Part shown: piece by piece, positions 17,217 to 27,064 of the stretch
How positions within the stretch are numbered: the stretch's first letter is position 1
How the letters are laid out: each line of letters starts with the position of its first letter
From: Fibrobacteraceae bacterium
Lineage (GTDB): Bacteria > Fibrobacterota > Fibrobacteria > Fibrobacterales > Fibrobacteraceae
DNA: 46,732 nucleotides
Reading direction: 5' to 3'
NCBI GenBank assembly: GCA_017625775.1
Contig: JAGAKE010000011.1
Coordinates: 1 to 46,732, forward strand
Made by a program: the position numbers and the translations under genes
Notes under the pieces: generated by a model
Databases searched by the model: none
What the model was told of the DNA's origin: nothing
The model's input: only the letters and a program-made list of their open reading frames with translations

Positions 17217-17579
17217 ATAGAAAATCCAAGATTGATAATTATATTCTTACAACATATTTAAAAATAGAAAAATGTGCGTTTTTAAAGTCTTATTTTACTA
17301 GATTCGATAGAGTCTCGTGTACATTTGTAAACAAAAAGAGCGCCAGGCGAACTATATAATTGCTATTCAATATTTAAATTGCTGATACCCAAACACTCCC
17401 TGATGCACCTAAGTTTTCCTCCTTTACTTGGGTGCGTCTTTTTTTTATTGTTAAACTCTAAATTTTAAAGATTTTCTAGAAGTTGCAAGTGTCTTTGTGG
17501 TGCATAATTTCTATTTTGTGGGCGCTTTATATTCTTAACGTAATTGATAGCAAAGAAAGTCGTTTTGAAAAAGAAATTT
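17217..17579. other. Divergent glmS/sprA intergenic region
   Basis: This 363-base region between the divergent glmS and sprA genes is AT-rich. It contains TATAAT at 17355-17360 without a well-placed -35 element, two copies of AATTGCT (near 17358 and 17376), and a strong orphan terminator hairpin at 17402-17447. No plausible protein gene was found on the plus strand. On the minus strand a tiny GTG frame of 13 codons starts at 17408 behind a GGAGG (17418-17422), which could be a leader ORF of glmS. Confidence 0.6.
17402..17447 (+). terminator. Orphan intrinsic terminator with anti-SD loop (candidate small RNA 3' end or sprA leader)
   Basis: The 13-bp stem pairs 17402-17414 with 17426-17438 (GCACCTAAGT against ACTTGGGTGC plus three outer pairs), allowing two wobbles. 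It is followed by nine T residues. The 11-base loop TTTCCTCCTTT copies the anti-Shine-Dalgarno tail of 16S rRNA. No plus-strand gene ends upstream, since glmS runs the other way. It therefore ends either a small RNA or a terminated sprA leader. Confidence 0.75.
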
Positions 17580-20500
17580 ATGGTTCGCATTTTGCAAGCA
17601 GGGTTTGCTGGTTTACTCTCCGCAACCGTTTTTTCATTCGCTCAAAATGCAGAATCAAGCGACTCAACCGTATCTTCATCAGTTCGCTATTTAGAAATGC
17701 CTGCTAATGTGGCGCCGCTTGATGGCTTGCTTCCAAGTGGTGGCATTGGTCAAAGTAATTCTTTAATGTCTTCTCCAAGAAATATTATCCATGATCATGA
17801 AATTGATGTGGGTACTAGAAGTTTGGAAGTTAAAGAAAAAGTGGTGAATCCTCTTTCGAAGGACACTACTGAATTATGGAGTGCAAGCTACCCAGAACTC
17901 GCGGATTATGTGAATGACATGTATGATATTGGCTTAAATCGTCTTTGGCTAAATTCTTTGATTGGAAATAAAGATGATGCTTACACGCCGCCAGATAAGG
18001 GTTCTGAATTTGATATAACGATTCCTGTGCCAATGCCTGCTTGGATGAAAACTTTTGGCTTTGACAAGCCGAAACTTTTCTTACAAGGAACAATGGATAT
18101 ACGTTTAAAAGGTTATGGAGAATATGATGATGCTCCAGGTAGTACAGAACGAAGCTTATTTCCTTCGCCGTCGTTGTCTTATGACCCTAGTTTTATGGTA
18201 AAAGGGAAAATTGGACCATACGTAACGGTTGAAATCAATAATGTGGAAAATGGACTAGGGGTAAAAAATCAGGTTCGAGTTGTTTATGAAGAATCTTTCA
18301 AAGGAGAGTTTGAAGATTACATTTTGCAAAGGATTGAAGCGGGAACAACTTCATTGAGTTTGAGCGGTACTGAATTAACAGGCTACTCAGAAAATCACCA
18401 AGGATTGTTTGGTATTAAAGCAGATTGGAAATTTGGAGATTGGAACGTAACAACGATAGCTTCTCAAGATGGAGGAAGTCAAGAATCTTATACAATTAAT
18501 GCAAGCGAAAGTACATCAGAATTTCAGGTTTTAGATAAAAACTTTTTAGCTTATCGCTATTATTTCTTAAATCATGAGGCTCGTAACAATTACATTAGTG
18601 CGGGGATTGCCGGAAAAACATCTGCTTCTTATCCAGCTACTGGACTTAAACTTTATAAACGAAATAATTTAAATGCAACTGAAGATGTTTTAGATAACAT
18701 GACTGTTGTTTATGTAACTCCATCAGGACAAACGATTGAAAAATCAGTAGAACGAATGATGGAAATTCCTGCAAAGGATTACACTTATGATTCTAAAACT
18801 GGTATTCTGAAAATTTCAGGCGCAAATCGCAACACATTAATTGCTGCTAGCTGGGCCGGTGATGGAACAGGGCGTTCAGGAACCACTGTGCGAGACGGCT
18901 CTCGACTTGTTCTTATTCAGTGGGATGCTACTCTTTCCGAATTAAAAGAAATAGATAAGTTGATGTTGCGTAACGTCTATTCCATTGGAATTTCTGATGA
19001 AAGTGCTTCTAGCTTTATTCTTCGGATGAAAACAAAAGCGGGTGTCAGCGGCGATTACTTGAAAAAATTAAGAGTGGCAGACACCACTACAGGTTCTCCA
19101 CTTGTAAATGATGTTACCATCTTTAAGAAGAATTCTTCAGGAAGTTACAGCGGAGAAATGTGGTTACCTTGTTTACCTGCAAGAGAGTATTCTGGCCCGC
19201 GAGCTGCAGAACGTGCTAGAGAAAACTGTCTTGAACCACTTAGAAATTTAGATTCGTCTGCAGCTATGTCTCAGCTTTACACTTTGCCTGTTGCAAATTT
19301 AAATCGTTATGCGAGTCGTTTTTATTTTGAATCAGTAGGAAAACGCCGTAGTTCAACGATTAGCGTTCGAGATCAAAATTCAAGTCATTCAGTAAGTGCT
19401 GGTTCATGTATGGATATTTCGCCGGGCACGGAAAAATTAAAAGCCGGTTCTGAAGTGCTTGTGCGAGATGTGGATTATGAAGTAAACTATGAGTTGGGAC
19501 AAATTGAATTATTGAGTGATAGAGCACTTGATCCGAATAAAGAAATTACTGTAACTTTTGAATGTGAACCATTGTTTGAAATTGATAATAAGGTTTTGTT
19601 AGGAGCAAGAGCAGAATTGCCTTTAACTTATTATGGGTTTGGTGAAGGCTCTTTGTTTGGTGTAACGGCCCTATACAAAAGTCAAAGTACTACAGCTTCT
19701 ACGCCAACGCTTGGAAACGAACCTTTCTCTAGTTTCCTTTGGGGAATGAACTTGCGTTTGCAAGACACTTCTAAAGTGATGACTAATTTGATGAATGCGA
19801 TTCCTTTCTTACATTCAAAAGCACCTTCAACTTGGCGATTTGAAACGGAATTTGCTAGCAGCTATCACAACCCGAATACGAGTGGAAAGAAAACAGCGTT
19901 GCTTGAAGATTTTGAATCTACAGTAACTGGTTTGATGTATCCGCTGACTCGTCTTTCTTGGTATCAAGCGTCTCCTCCAGGCGGGGTTTCTGATAATGTA
20001 GGAACTTATATTGCTGAGCAAGATTACAAGCATCAAGGTGAATTTATATGGCATAGCAATACTACAGAATTGTATAAGTACATTTATCCAAATGTTGGAG
20101 ACTCAGAGGTTGATAATCAACGTTTGTCTGTTTTGAAAATGACATTACGCCCTAATGATAATTTGATGGGGAAAAGTTGGGGTGGTGTGATGCGCCCAAA
20201 TAGCGCTTACTACCAAGATTTAAGTGAAATGCGTTATGTTGAAGTAGTGGCTCGCGGAAATGTCGGTTCGTTATATTTGGATTTAGGTTTATTGAGTGAA
20301 GACGTGTCTGTAAATGGTTATGCGCCAAATGGTAATTTTGACGGCGAAAATACTTTGGGAACTACAACCGCTTTGCATGATAAAGGTTTAGATGGCGTTT
20401 CGGGGGCAGAAGAAACAAGATTAGTTTGGGATTGTCGTATAGAAGGTTGTGTTTCTACGGAATTAAATTCAACGAATGTAAACCCAACGGTAAGTGATAT

Positions 20501-23500
20501 TGCTTTAGATAATTATAGTGATGATTTTGATGATGATAGCGATCCTCCTAGAGTGATTAATGGAACTGAAGATAATTCAGGAGAACGCGCTTATGATAGT
20601 GAAGATATAAACCGTAATGGTTCTTTGGATACAGATATTAGTTTTGTTCGCTATCGAATTGATCTTTCTGAAGATGACCCAACGAAATATGAAGAACTAA
20701 AAAATGGTTGGCGTCGTTGGAGAATTCCATTAGATCAGTATGATACTATTGTTTCTGCAAGTGGCAATGGATATAAGACGATTCTTTCAGAAGCTCTTTA
20801 TTCTAGGCTTTGGTTAGGAAATTTAAATCCCGGAGTAGCTGAAGCAAAAGTTCAAATAGTCAGTTTAGGCGTGGTTGGAAATAGTTGGGAAGCAACCGAT
20901 GTTTCTGATATGTATGTGACTTCTTCTACAGAAAATTCTCAGGTAGTAGATGTCAATGGAAATGAAATTCAAATTACTCAAACTGGCTCTGTTGTAGATT
21001 CTTCTTTCTTGCAAGTTACAACAATCAATAATCGTGAAGATGCTGGTACTTATTTTAAATCCCCAAATACTTCTTCTGAACGAGATTCGGAAACAAATGC
21101 TGCTTTGAAGGAAACGGCACTTGTATTGGATTATAAGAATCTTTCACCTGGTCAAGAAGTTGGAGTGACAAGAATTTTTGATACGGATGTCAAAGATTTG
21201 ACGAGTTACAAAACAATAAAAATGGAAATCCATTATGCGACTGAAGCGGAAAAAGTTCCTGTGCGATTCGCAATTCAAATGGGTGAAGGTTCTTTAGAAG
21301 GTTCTTCAAATTATTATGAATGGAGTTTTAGACCAGTAAAATACGAATGCTCTTCTTCAGAACGTGTTGAAGATTGTCATGAAATGAATTGGCTTTCAAA
21401 CGCGTTTGCAATGGCGATAAAAACGTTCACCGATATGAAAATCGGTCGTGTTCCACCTTATACAGAACCGGTAGAAATAGATTTGGGTGGTGAGAGAGAA
21501 GAAAAATTGAAATTAGTTGGAAATCCTTCTATGACTTCGGTAGATTGGATTCGCTTTGTAATTATTGCCGATGAAGATGCTTCTCCAGCAGATTTGAAGG
21601 GAACGTTCTGGCTGAATGATTTGCGTCTTTCTGGAATGGATTTGGATTGGGGGTATGCAGCTCGTGTTTCAGGACAAATGAACTTTTCTGATTTCGCAAC
21701 GGTTTCTGGCGCAATGCGTTATCAAGACGGAGACTTCGCTACTTTATCAACAACAGGTGGCTCGCCAAAGCCAAAACTTTCTGAAGCAGCCTCTCAATTA
21801 GATGTGGCTGGAGATGTTAGCTTTAGTTTGAATAAATTTTTCCCTGATCAGTATGGATTCCATATTCCGATGGGATTAGGTTATAGCAGTGTTACAGAAC
21901 GCCCTTATATGAAGCCTACAGATGATTTGATTTTGAAACGAGATGATTTTGGCGATTTAATGTCTGATATGGTGCAGAATAAATTGGATGTTTCTGAAAA
22001 TGATGAAGAAGAAAAATTAAGGAATGCAGCAAAATCAAAAGGTTATGAAAATTATTCAAAAAGCAGAAACTTTAGTATTAGTTACAGTAAGGATTATACA
22101 CCAAATGATAATTTGTTGCAAGAATATTTATCTCAGATTTTCTTAGAACGCCCTGCATTTAGTTATTCTTATAATGAATCAGAAAATCGTTCAGCAACAA
22201 GCGCGGATTCTTCTTATTCCTATCGAACTGTTATTGAGTACAAATTAGGAACCTTTAACAAGTTTAATTACAAACCGTTCTCTTCTTTAGGGCGTTTCCG
22301 TTACTTGCGCCCGCTTTCAGAATCGGCATTTGAGCCTTGGCCTCAAACATTTGATATGACTTTGTTTGATTTTAGTTATGTGCGCTATGTCGATCAAGAA
22401 CGTGACCCGAATTTTGTAGAACCGCAAGTAGATAAAGTGGTAACTTTTACCGCAGATTTGACTCATAAAGCAAATGTTCGTTGGAATATTTTCTCATTCC
22501 TCAATGCAAGTTACAGTATTAACATTAAGCGTGACATGCTTTCAGATCGCGAATCCTTTGTAAAGGAAAATTTCTTTACTGGACGAGACGGTGCATTGTT
22601 TGCCGCAGATGAAATTTTTGCTTGGGATCACACAGATAGAAAAGTTTATGTTTCTGCCGATAGTATTGTTGTGATTCCATACGATACCATTCCTCAAGTG
22701 AATGCTGCTGGCGATACGATGGCTATTGATATGCAGAATCCTGATTCTTATAAAATTCTTTATGACACAACGACATTCTATAAAGTGGATAGTTTAGGAA
22801 GAAAAGATTATGGACCTAAGTATGGTATTTTAAAACATGAACGGATTCGTACGCGCCAATTCCGCCTTAATTTTACGCCGAATATTATTCCGTTCTTGCC
22901 AATTAATATGAATTTCAGTACGGAATTTACGCAGCAAAAAACTATTCCGGATGATTTCAGTCTTTATGATGAAACAATGGTCGAAAAGAATTTCTGGACG
23001 ATTTCGCAAAACAATCGTTTTGAATTTATTCCTAGTTTTAAATTCATTACCTTTATGGAATTGTTCGGGAAAGGGAATGCTGCTCAAAAATTCTTTGAAA
23101 AATTAAAGTGGAGAGAATTGCGAGCTAATTGGACAACAAATCTTTCAACCGTTGGCGAAAACTTTACACTTGCTCAATTGTATGAAGAACAAGGTGTTAC
23201 GCCTTTCCAATACTATCTCTATGGATTGGGAATTGGAAATGGATATAGAAATCGTGGACTTTGGAATATTATTTCTGGAGACATGGGATTAGATCATCGT
23301 GATGATTTTAAGGACTTTGCTGAATACAGAAATAGTAATGTAGATACTCTTGTTTATCAAGGTAATTTTACTCATGCCGTTTCGCGGTCATTACAACTTT
23401 CAACAGGCTTTACTTTGCCATTCTGGAGTATTGCGGTTACTGGTGATTTGCAATGGAAACAAGATTTTTCTCAGTCTAGAGAATATCCTCTTTACACTGA

Positions 23501-24347
23501 TAGTACGCTTGTATGGCCAAAATGGGGCGTTGGTGTAACCATTCCGAATTTCTCTCAGCGAATTGGTTTCTTGAATGGATTTAAAAGCGTAAGTTCTGTT
23601 CATCGAGTGGATTATACTTATACTAAAACGGTAAAGCCGTTCCAAAGTGCTGAAGACTCTTGGAGTACTACTTGGAATTTTAATCCATTAGTAAGACTTT
23701 CTTTCTTAACACAGAAGAATATTCGCATTGATAATAGTGTGCGCTTGAAAATAGAAATGGTGGATAGAAAGCCAAAAGAGGAAGTGATTGCCCAAACGAA
23801 CTGGCCTGAAAAAGAAGAAAATTATGCAGACACTTCTTCTTATTTCTGGGAAACACCATGGATGCATACTGCACTATATAAAGATTTCGGTATAAATATT
23901 GGCGATGATTTGACGATTACTTATCCGCTAAAAACGAAAAGAGGTTTCCAACTTTGGAAGTGGTATATCAAATTAGATAACGATATTGATTTGAAATTCA
24001 CAGCTGGTTATGATTTTAGTAAAACCATTCGCCGTTACTATGACCCTGATCCTGGTTTTGATATGTGGGAAAAAGAAAGCGGAACAGACGGTGTGTATAA
24101 AGAATGGGAATTTGATGGTTATAAATACACCGCTTATAAACCGAAGTTAGAATTAACAGAACGAACAGTGCCTTCAAGAACTCATGAGTGGTTCTTACGA
24201 CCGAGTGCTTCCTATCAATTTAATAAAATGGTTTCCACTAGTGCCTACGTGGAATACAGACAAATTCATGAAAAACTTGACGACGAAACAGCTCATGTTC
24301 GTCAGATATTGACATTTGAATTGGCTTTAATGCTTCGTTTTAATTAG
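17580..24347 (+). CDS. sprA: SprA-family outer-membrane translocon (type IX secretion)
   Basis: This is a very large (2255-residue) outer-membrane beta-barrel protein of the SprA family. In Bacteroidota, SprA forms the type IX secretion channel for gliding adhesins and secreted enzymes. A signal peptide MVRILQAGFAGLLSATVFSFA is followed by SprA-like blocks. QRIEAGTTSLSLSG with LFGIKADWKFGDWNVTT lies near residue 250-290, PLFEIDNKVLLGARAELP near 665, and LLEDFESTVTGL near 774. The C-terminal half is made of alternating aromatic strands and ends MLRFN. The first ATG is 17580; TTG 17565 would give an MKKKF-type leader and is a real alternative. No other type IX gene is adjacent. Ribosome site is weak. 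Confidence 0.88.
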   Translation: MVRILQAGFAGLLSATVFSFAQNAESSDSTVSSSVRYLEMPANVAPLDGLLPSGGIGQSNSLMSSPRNIIHDHEIDVGTRSLEVKEKVVNPLSKDTTELWSASYPELADYVNDMYDIGLNRLWLNSLIGNKDDAYTPPDKGSEFDITIPVPMPAWMKTFGFDKPKLFLQGTMDIRLKGYGEYDDAPGSTERSLFPSPSLSYDPSFMVKGKIGPYVTVEINNVENGLGVKNQVRVVYEESFKGEFEDYILQRIEAGTTSLSLSGTELTGYSENHQGLFGIKADWKFGDWNVTTIASQDGGSQESYTINASESTSEFQVLDKNFLAYRYYFLNHEARNNYISAGIAGKTSASYPATGLKLYKRNNLNATEDVLDNMTVVYVTPSGQTIEKSVERMMEIPAKDYTYDSKTGILKISGANRNTLIAASWAGDGTGRSGTTVRDGSRLVLIQWDATLSELKEIDKLMLRNVYSIGISDESASSFILRMKTKAGVSGDYLKKLRVADTTTGSPLVNDVTIFKKNSSGSYSGEMWLPCLPAREYSGPRAAERARENCLEPLRNLDSSAAMSQLYTLPVANLNRYASRFYFESVGKRRSSTISVRDQNSSHSVSAGSCMDISPGTEKLKAGSEVLVRDVDYEVNYELGQIELLSDRALDPNKEITVTFECEPLFEIDNKVLLGARAELPLTYYGFGEGSLFGVTALYKSQSTTASTPTLGNEPFSSFLWGMNLRLQDTSKVMTNLMNAIPFLHSKAPSTWRFETEFASSYHNPNTSGKKTALLEDFESTVTGLMYPLTRLSWYQASPPGGVSDNVGTYIAEQDYKHQGEFIWHSNTTELYKYIYPNVGDSEVDNQRLSVLKMTLRPNDNLMGKSWGGVMRPNSAYYQDLSEMRYVEVVARGNVGSLYLDLGLLSEDVSVNGYAPNGNFDGENTLGTTTALHDKGLDGVSGAEETRLVWDCRIEGCVSTELNSTNVNPTVSDIALDNYSDDFDDDSDPPRVINGTEDNSGERAYDSEDINRNGSLDTDISFVRYRIDLSEDDPTKYEELKNGWRRWRIPLDQYDTIVSASGNGYKTILSEALYSRLWLGNLNPGVAEAKVQIVSLGVVGNSWEATDVSDMYVTSSTENSQVVDVNGNEIQITQTGSVVDSSFLQVTTINNREDAGTYFKSPNTSSERDSETNAALKETALVLDYKNLSPGQEVGVTRIFDTDVKDLTSYKTIKMEIHYATEAEKVPVRFAIQMGEGSLEGSSNYYEWSFRPVKYECSSSERVEDCHEMNWLSNAFAMAIKTFTDMKIGRVPPYTEPVEIDLGGEREEKLKLVGNPSMTSVDWIRFVIIADEDASPADLKGTFWLNDLRLSGMDLDWGYAARVSGQMNFSDFATVSGAMRYQDGDFATLSTTGGSPKPKLSEAASQLDVAGDVSFSLNKFFPDQYGFHIPMGLGYSSVTERPYMKPTDDLILKRDDFGDLMSDMVQNKLDVSENDEEEKLRNAAKSKGYENYSKSRNFSISYSKDYTPNDNLLQEYLSQIFLERPAFSYSYNESENRSATSADSSYSYRTVIEYKLGTFNKFNYKPFSSLGRFRYLRPLSESAFEPWPQTFDMTLFDFSYVRYVDQERDPNFVEPQVDKVVTFTADLTHKANVRWNIFSFLNASYSINIKRDMLSDRESFVKENFFTGRDGALFAADEIFAWDHTDRKVYVSADSIVVIPYDTIPQVNAAGDTMAIDMQNPDSYKILYDTTTFYKVDSLGRKDYGPKYGILKHERIRTRQFRLNFTPNIIPFLPINMNFSTEFTQQKTIPDDFSLYDETMVEKNFWTISQNNRFEFIPSFKFITFMELFGKGNAAQKFFEKLKWRELRANWTTNLSTVGENFTLAQLYEEQGVTPFQYYLYGLGIGNGYRNRGLWNIISGDMGLDHRDDFKDFAEYRNSNVDTLVYQGNFTHAVSRSLQLSTGFTLPFWSIAVTGDLQWKQDFSQSREYPLYTDSTLVWPKWGVGVTIPNFSQRIGFLNGFKSVSSVHRVDYTYTKTVKPFQSAEDSWSTTWNFNPLVRLSFLTQKNIRIDNSVRLKIEMVDRKPKEEVIAQTNWPEKEENYADTSSYFWETPWMHTALYKDFGINIGDDLTITYPLKTKRGFQLWKWYIKLDNDIDLKFTAGYDFSKTIRRYYDPDPGFDMWEKESGTDGVYKEWEFDGYKYTAYKPKLELTERTVPSRTHEWFLRPSASYQFNKMVSTSAYVEYRQIHEKLDDETAHVRQILTFELALMLRFN

Positions 24348-25052
24348 TTAGCGAATTCTTTCAAGAATTGCTAAAGCACGTTGTTGTGTGCTATTTGGAA
24401 TTTTATAGTAATGCACCGCATTTAACTTGTATCCGTATTTTTCAGGAACTAGAGTTTGTAGTTCTTCTCGAATCGCAGGACCTTTCATAAAGTAAACTTT
24501 CCCGCCAACTTTTAAAGAGTTTTCTAAGCGGAGTAAAGTTTTTTCCATAAGTTCGAACGCCCGGCTGATCGCGCCATCTATAGGAAGCGTCATGCTGTGG
24601 CTTGTGACTTTGTGCCCGAAAACATCAATGTTTTTTAACCCGAGTTTTTCAATGACCATGTTCAAAAAATTTACTCGGTTGGGGCGAGGCTCGCAAAGAG
24701 TTAATTGAATTTCTGGATTTAAAATTTTTAGAGGAATGCCAGGAAAACCTGCGCCACTACCAATATCAATCATTCGTTTCGGCCAGTTTTCTTCGTAAAC
24801 ATTGATGAGCGTGCAATCGGCATAATGTCGTTCAACCATTGTTTCGAAGGCATTCAAACGAGTTAGATCTTGGTCGCCGTTATTTTCTCGCAAAAGAGTG
24901 TGAAAATTCCAGAGCTGTTGCAAAGTATTTTTTTCTAATTCCACTCCGTGAAATTTCAATAATTTGTCAAGTCCTTCAGGGGAGGGGGAAACACGTTTTC
25001 CGTTAAATAAAGGGAATGTGGTGCGAGGCGTTTTTTTGTTCCAAGAGTTCAT
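24348..25052 (-). CDS. rsmG: 16S rRNA (guanine-527-N7) methyltransferase RsmG
   Basis: RsmG (GidB) methylates G527 of 16S rRNA using S-adenosylmethionine. The 234-residue protein has the SAM-binding motif DIGSGAGFPGIPLKI at residues 96-110, preceded by DLTRL and ERHYADC as in the family, and KGPAIREEL late in the protein. An N-terminal extension of about 25 basic residues is longer than in E. coli. Its stop codon abuts the convergent sprA stop with no spacer. Loss of this gene gives low-level streptomycin resistance in other bacteria; here it is intact. Confidence 0.94.
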   Translation of the reverse strand: MNSWNKKTPRTTFPLFNGKRVSPSPEGLDKLLKFHGVELEKNTLQQLWNFHTLLRENNGDQDLTRLNAFETMVERHYADCTLINVYEENWPKRMIDIGSGAGFPGIPLKILNPEIQLTLCEPRPNRVNFLNMVIEKLGLKNIDVFGHKVTSHSMTLPIDGAISRAFELMEKTLLRLENSLKVGGKVYFMKGPAIREELQTLVPEKYGYKLNAVHYYKIPNSTQQRALAILERIR

Positions 25053-25158
25053 GCTTTAAAAGTAAAAATAATTTGACAATTTAATTTGAGCGTTTTTCAA
25101 AGTTTCAAGCGTTTATCTATGTGAGGTCCTTGCCTTATGAAAAAATGGAGAACGTTTT

Positions 25159-26454
25159 ATGAGAGCTTTGCAAAGTTCAATTATTATGGTTTGTTTTTTA
25201 TTTCTATCCCTTGGATTTGGAATATCTGTAGAAGATGTTTTTTCTTGGTGGGATGATGGCTTGATTGAGAATACAGACGTTTCTGATTTTTTAGAGTTGT
25301 TAGAAAATGGGCGAGATGATGAGGCAGTAGAATTTGCGGAGACTCTTGGTTTGATTGAAAAAGAAAATAAAAAAACAAAGAAACAAGTGAAGCCTTTTCA
25401 GGGGAACTTGCTTGGCCGCGTTTCTTTAGATTCTAATGGCAATCTTATAAGTCATAAAGAAGAAATCCGCTTGAAGTATTCTGTTTGGAGTTTTCGTGGA
25501 GATAACGAGGGCGATTGGCTGTTTCGTTATTCTCGTGGAAGATATGAAGCTTTAGGCGGCATTTTGACTGGACAAAATTTAGGGATTTTACTTCCGTTTG
25601 AAAATATCGGAGGAAGTTTTTTGGCTTTCCGCGGAGAGAATTTTTCACTTGGCGGTTTGCTTGGAGTTCAAGAAAAGTTCGCATTGATGGGTGGAATTAA
25701 GAATTTAGAAGTTTGGACATTTTTCAGTGAAGAAAAGAGTTCCTTTCTTTTTGAAATTAAGGAAAAACGAATTGGAACATCATTTTGGTATGTTCCAGAA
25801 AATAAAGAAAGTTTGCTTCGAGTGAAAACGAATTTGTCTGGCGGTCAAGTTTATAAGTGGCATTTTAATGGTCTTTTTTATTTTCAAGAAGAACCCTTTG
25901 AAAGTATGTGGCTGCATTTACCAAATTCTGTCAGAAATAGTAAACTTTGGATGTCTGAAATGCAAAGTATTGAGATAAACTCATTTCTTTTGTCTGCTGA
26001 AGAGCGTTTGCAAATTCCGCTAGATTCGGGGAATGTTTTTTCTCAGTTAGGTGTAAAATGGCAAAAGAAAAAGGGTTTCTTTCAATTTTTATTGGCGACT
26101 TTTTATAAAAATAAATCAGTAAAAAAAGAATGGATTTTTCGTTTAGAGCCATCACTTCTTTTTTCAAACATAAAAGTTTTTGGTAAATTACGTTATTCTT
26201 TTCAGAAGCCAGAATTTCACCTCCCTCGTTTAACTTTTGGGGCTCAAAGTGTAGAAAATCAGATTCCTTTTTGGAAGTTAGAATTCATAATTCCAGAAAG
26301 AAATGCTTCAAACGAACAACCATATCAATTTAGAAATGAAGCCGGAATCGAATTAGAACATTTTAGATTTTCAATGCAATTAGTTTGGAATTATTTGCCT
26401 GTTAATTCATGGTCTCCGAGGCGATTTGGTGTTGAAGGAAAAATCTTTTTCTAG
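25159..26454 (+). CDS. Secreted, barrel-like protein of unknown function
   Basis: This 431-residue protein was not recognised. A signal peptide covers about residues 1-22. A short helical acidic segment (SVEDVFSWWDDGLIENTDVSDF..., about 23-70) precedes a Lys-rich linker. The remainder consists of amphipathic, aromatic-rich strands separated by short turns and ends GVEGKIFF. This pattern, with a terminal Phe, fits an outer-membrane beta-barrel. GGAGA sits eight bases before the ATG. It ends nine bases before the coaE ATG, so they share a transcript, though no functional link is evident. The start of the mature region vaguely recalls helix-hairpin-helix segments, but I do not assign it. Confidence 0.75.
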   Translation: MRALQSSIIMVCFLFLSLGFGISVEDVFSWWDDGLIENTDVSDFLELLENGRDDEAVEFAETLGLIEKENKKTKKQVKPFQGNLLGRVSLDSNGNLISHKEEIRLKYSVWSFRGDNEGDWLFRYSRGRYEALGGILTGQNLGILLPFENIGGSFLAFRGENFSLGGLLGVQEKFALMGGIKNLEVWTFFSEEKSSFLFEIKEKRIGTSFWYVPENKESLLRVKTNLSGGQVYKWHFNGLFYFQEEPFESMWLHLPNSVRNSKLWMSEMQSIEINSFLLSAEERLQIPLDSGNVFSQLGVKWQKKKGFFQFLLATFYKNKSVKKEWIFRLEPSLLFSNIKVFGKLRYSFQKPEFHLPRLTFGAQSVENQIPFWKLEFIIPERNASNEQPYQFRNEAGIELEHFRFSMQLVWNYLPVNSWSPRRFGVEGKIFF

Positions 26455-26463
26455 TTTTTGTCT

Positions 26464-27054
26464 ATGAAGAAAATAGGAATCACTGGAATTATTGGCTCAG
26501 GAAAAAGCTCTGTTGGAAAAATTCTTGCAGACTTGGGTTATTCTATTTTAGACGCCGATAAAGTGGTTCATCATTTATATAAAAATTCTAAAGATCTGAG
26601 AAAAAAAATAGCGGAACGTTTTGGAAGTGAAGTGTTAACAGAATCAGGAGTTTCTAGGGAAGAATTGGCTAAAATTATTTTTGAAAATAATGAAGCTCGA
26701 CAAGATTTAGAAAAATTGGTTTATCCGTTTTTAGAAAAAGAAATTTTATCTTTTTGGAAATTTGAGGAGCAAATTGGTAGTGAATTTGTTTTTTTGGAAG
26801 CGGCACTTTTTCACAAAATTCCAAGTATTTTAAAAAAATTAGATCAAGTATGGGAAGTTCAAGCGCCTCAAGAAAAATTGCTAGAAAGATTGTTAGGGCG
26901 AGGTATGAAAAAAGAAGACGCCTTGGCTCGTTTAGAGCTTCAAAAAGAAAATAAAATATACATGAGTTCTTCCAAAATTAAAGAGCTCAAAAATTATGGT
27001 TCTATAGAAGAATTAAAAGAAGAAATTCTTCTATTCCTTCAAAAATTAGTTTGA
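26464..27054 (+). CDS. coaE: Dephospho-CoA kinase
   Basis: CoaE adds the 3'-phosphate to dephospho-CoA in the last step of coenzyme A synthesis. The 196-residue protein starts MKKIGITGIIGSGKSS, with the P-loop at residues 8-16. DADKVVHHLY and the block LLERLLGRGMKKEDALARL follow as in the family. I use ATG 26464; a TTG two codons upstream is possible but has no better ribosome site. A short weak hairpin (TAGTTC/GAACTA, 27073-27090) follows, inside the convergent peptidase gene. Confidence 0.93.
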   Translation: MKKIGITGIIGSGKSSVGKILADLGYSILDADKVVHHLYKNSKDLRKKIAERFGSEVLTESGVSREELAKIIFENNEARQDLEKLVYPFLEKEILSFWKFEEQIGSEFVFLEAALFHKIPSILKKLDQVWEVQAPQEKLLERLLGRGMKKEDALARLELQKENKIYMSSSKIKELKNYGSIEELKEEILLFLQKLV

Positions 27055-27064
27055 ACTGAAAAAA

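Noticed and set aside
17217..17401. glmS ribozyme in the glmS leader
   Set aside because: No recognisable ribozyme core was seen, and such ribozymes are typical of Firmicutes.
24349..24372. Hairpin AATTCTT/AAGAATT at the sprA-rsmG junction as terminator
   Set aside because: No T-run follows on either strand.
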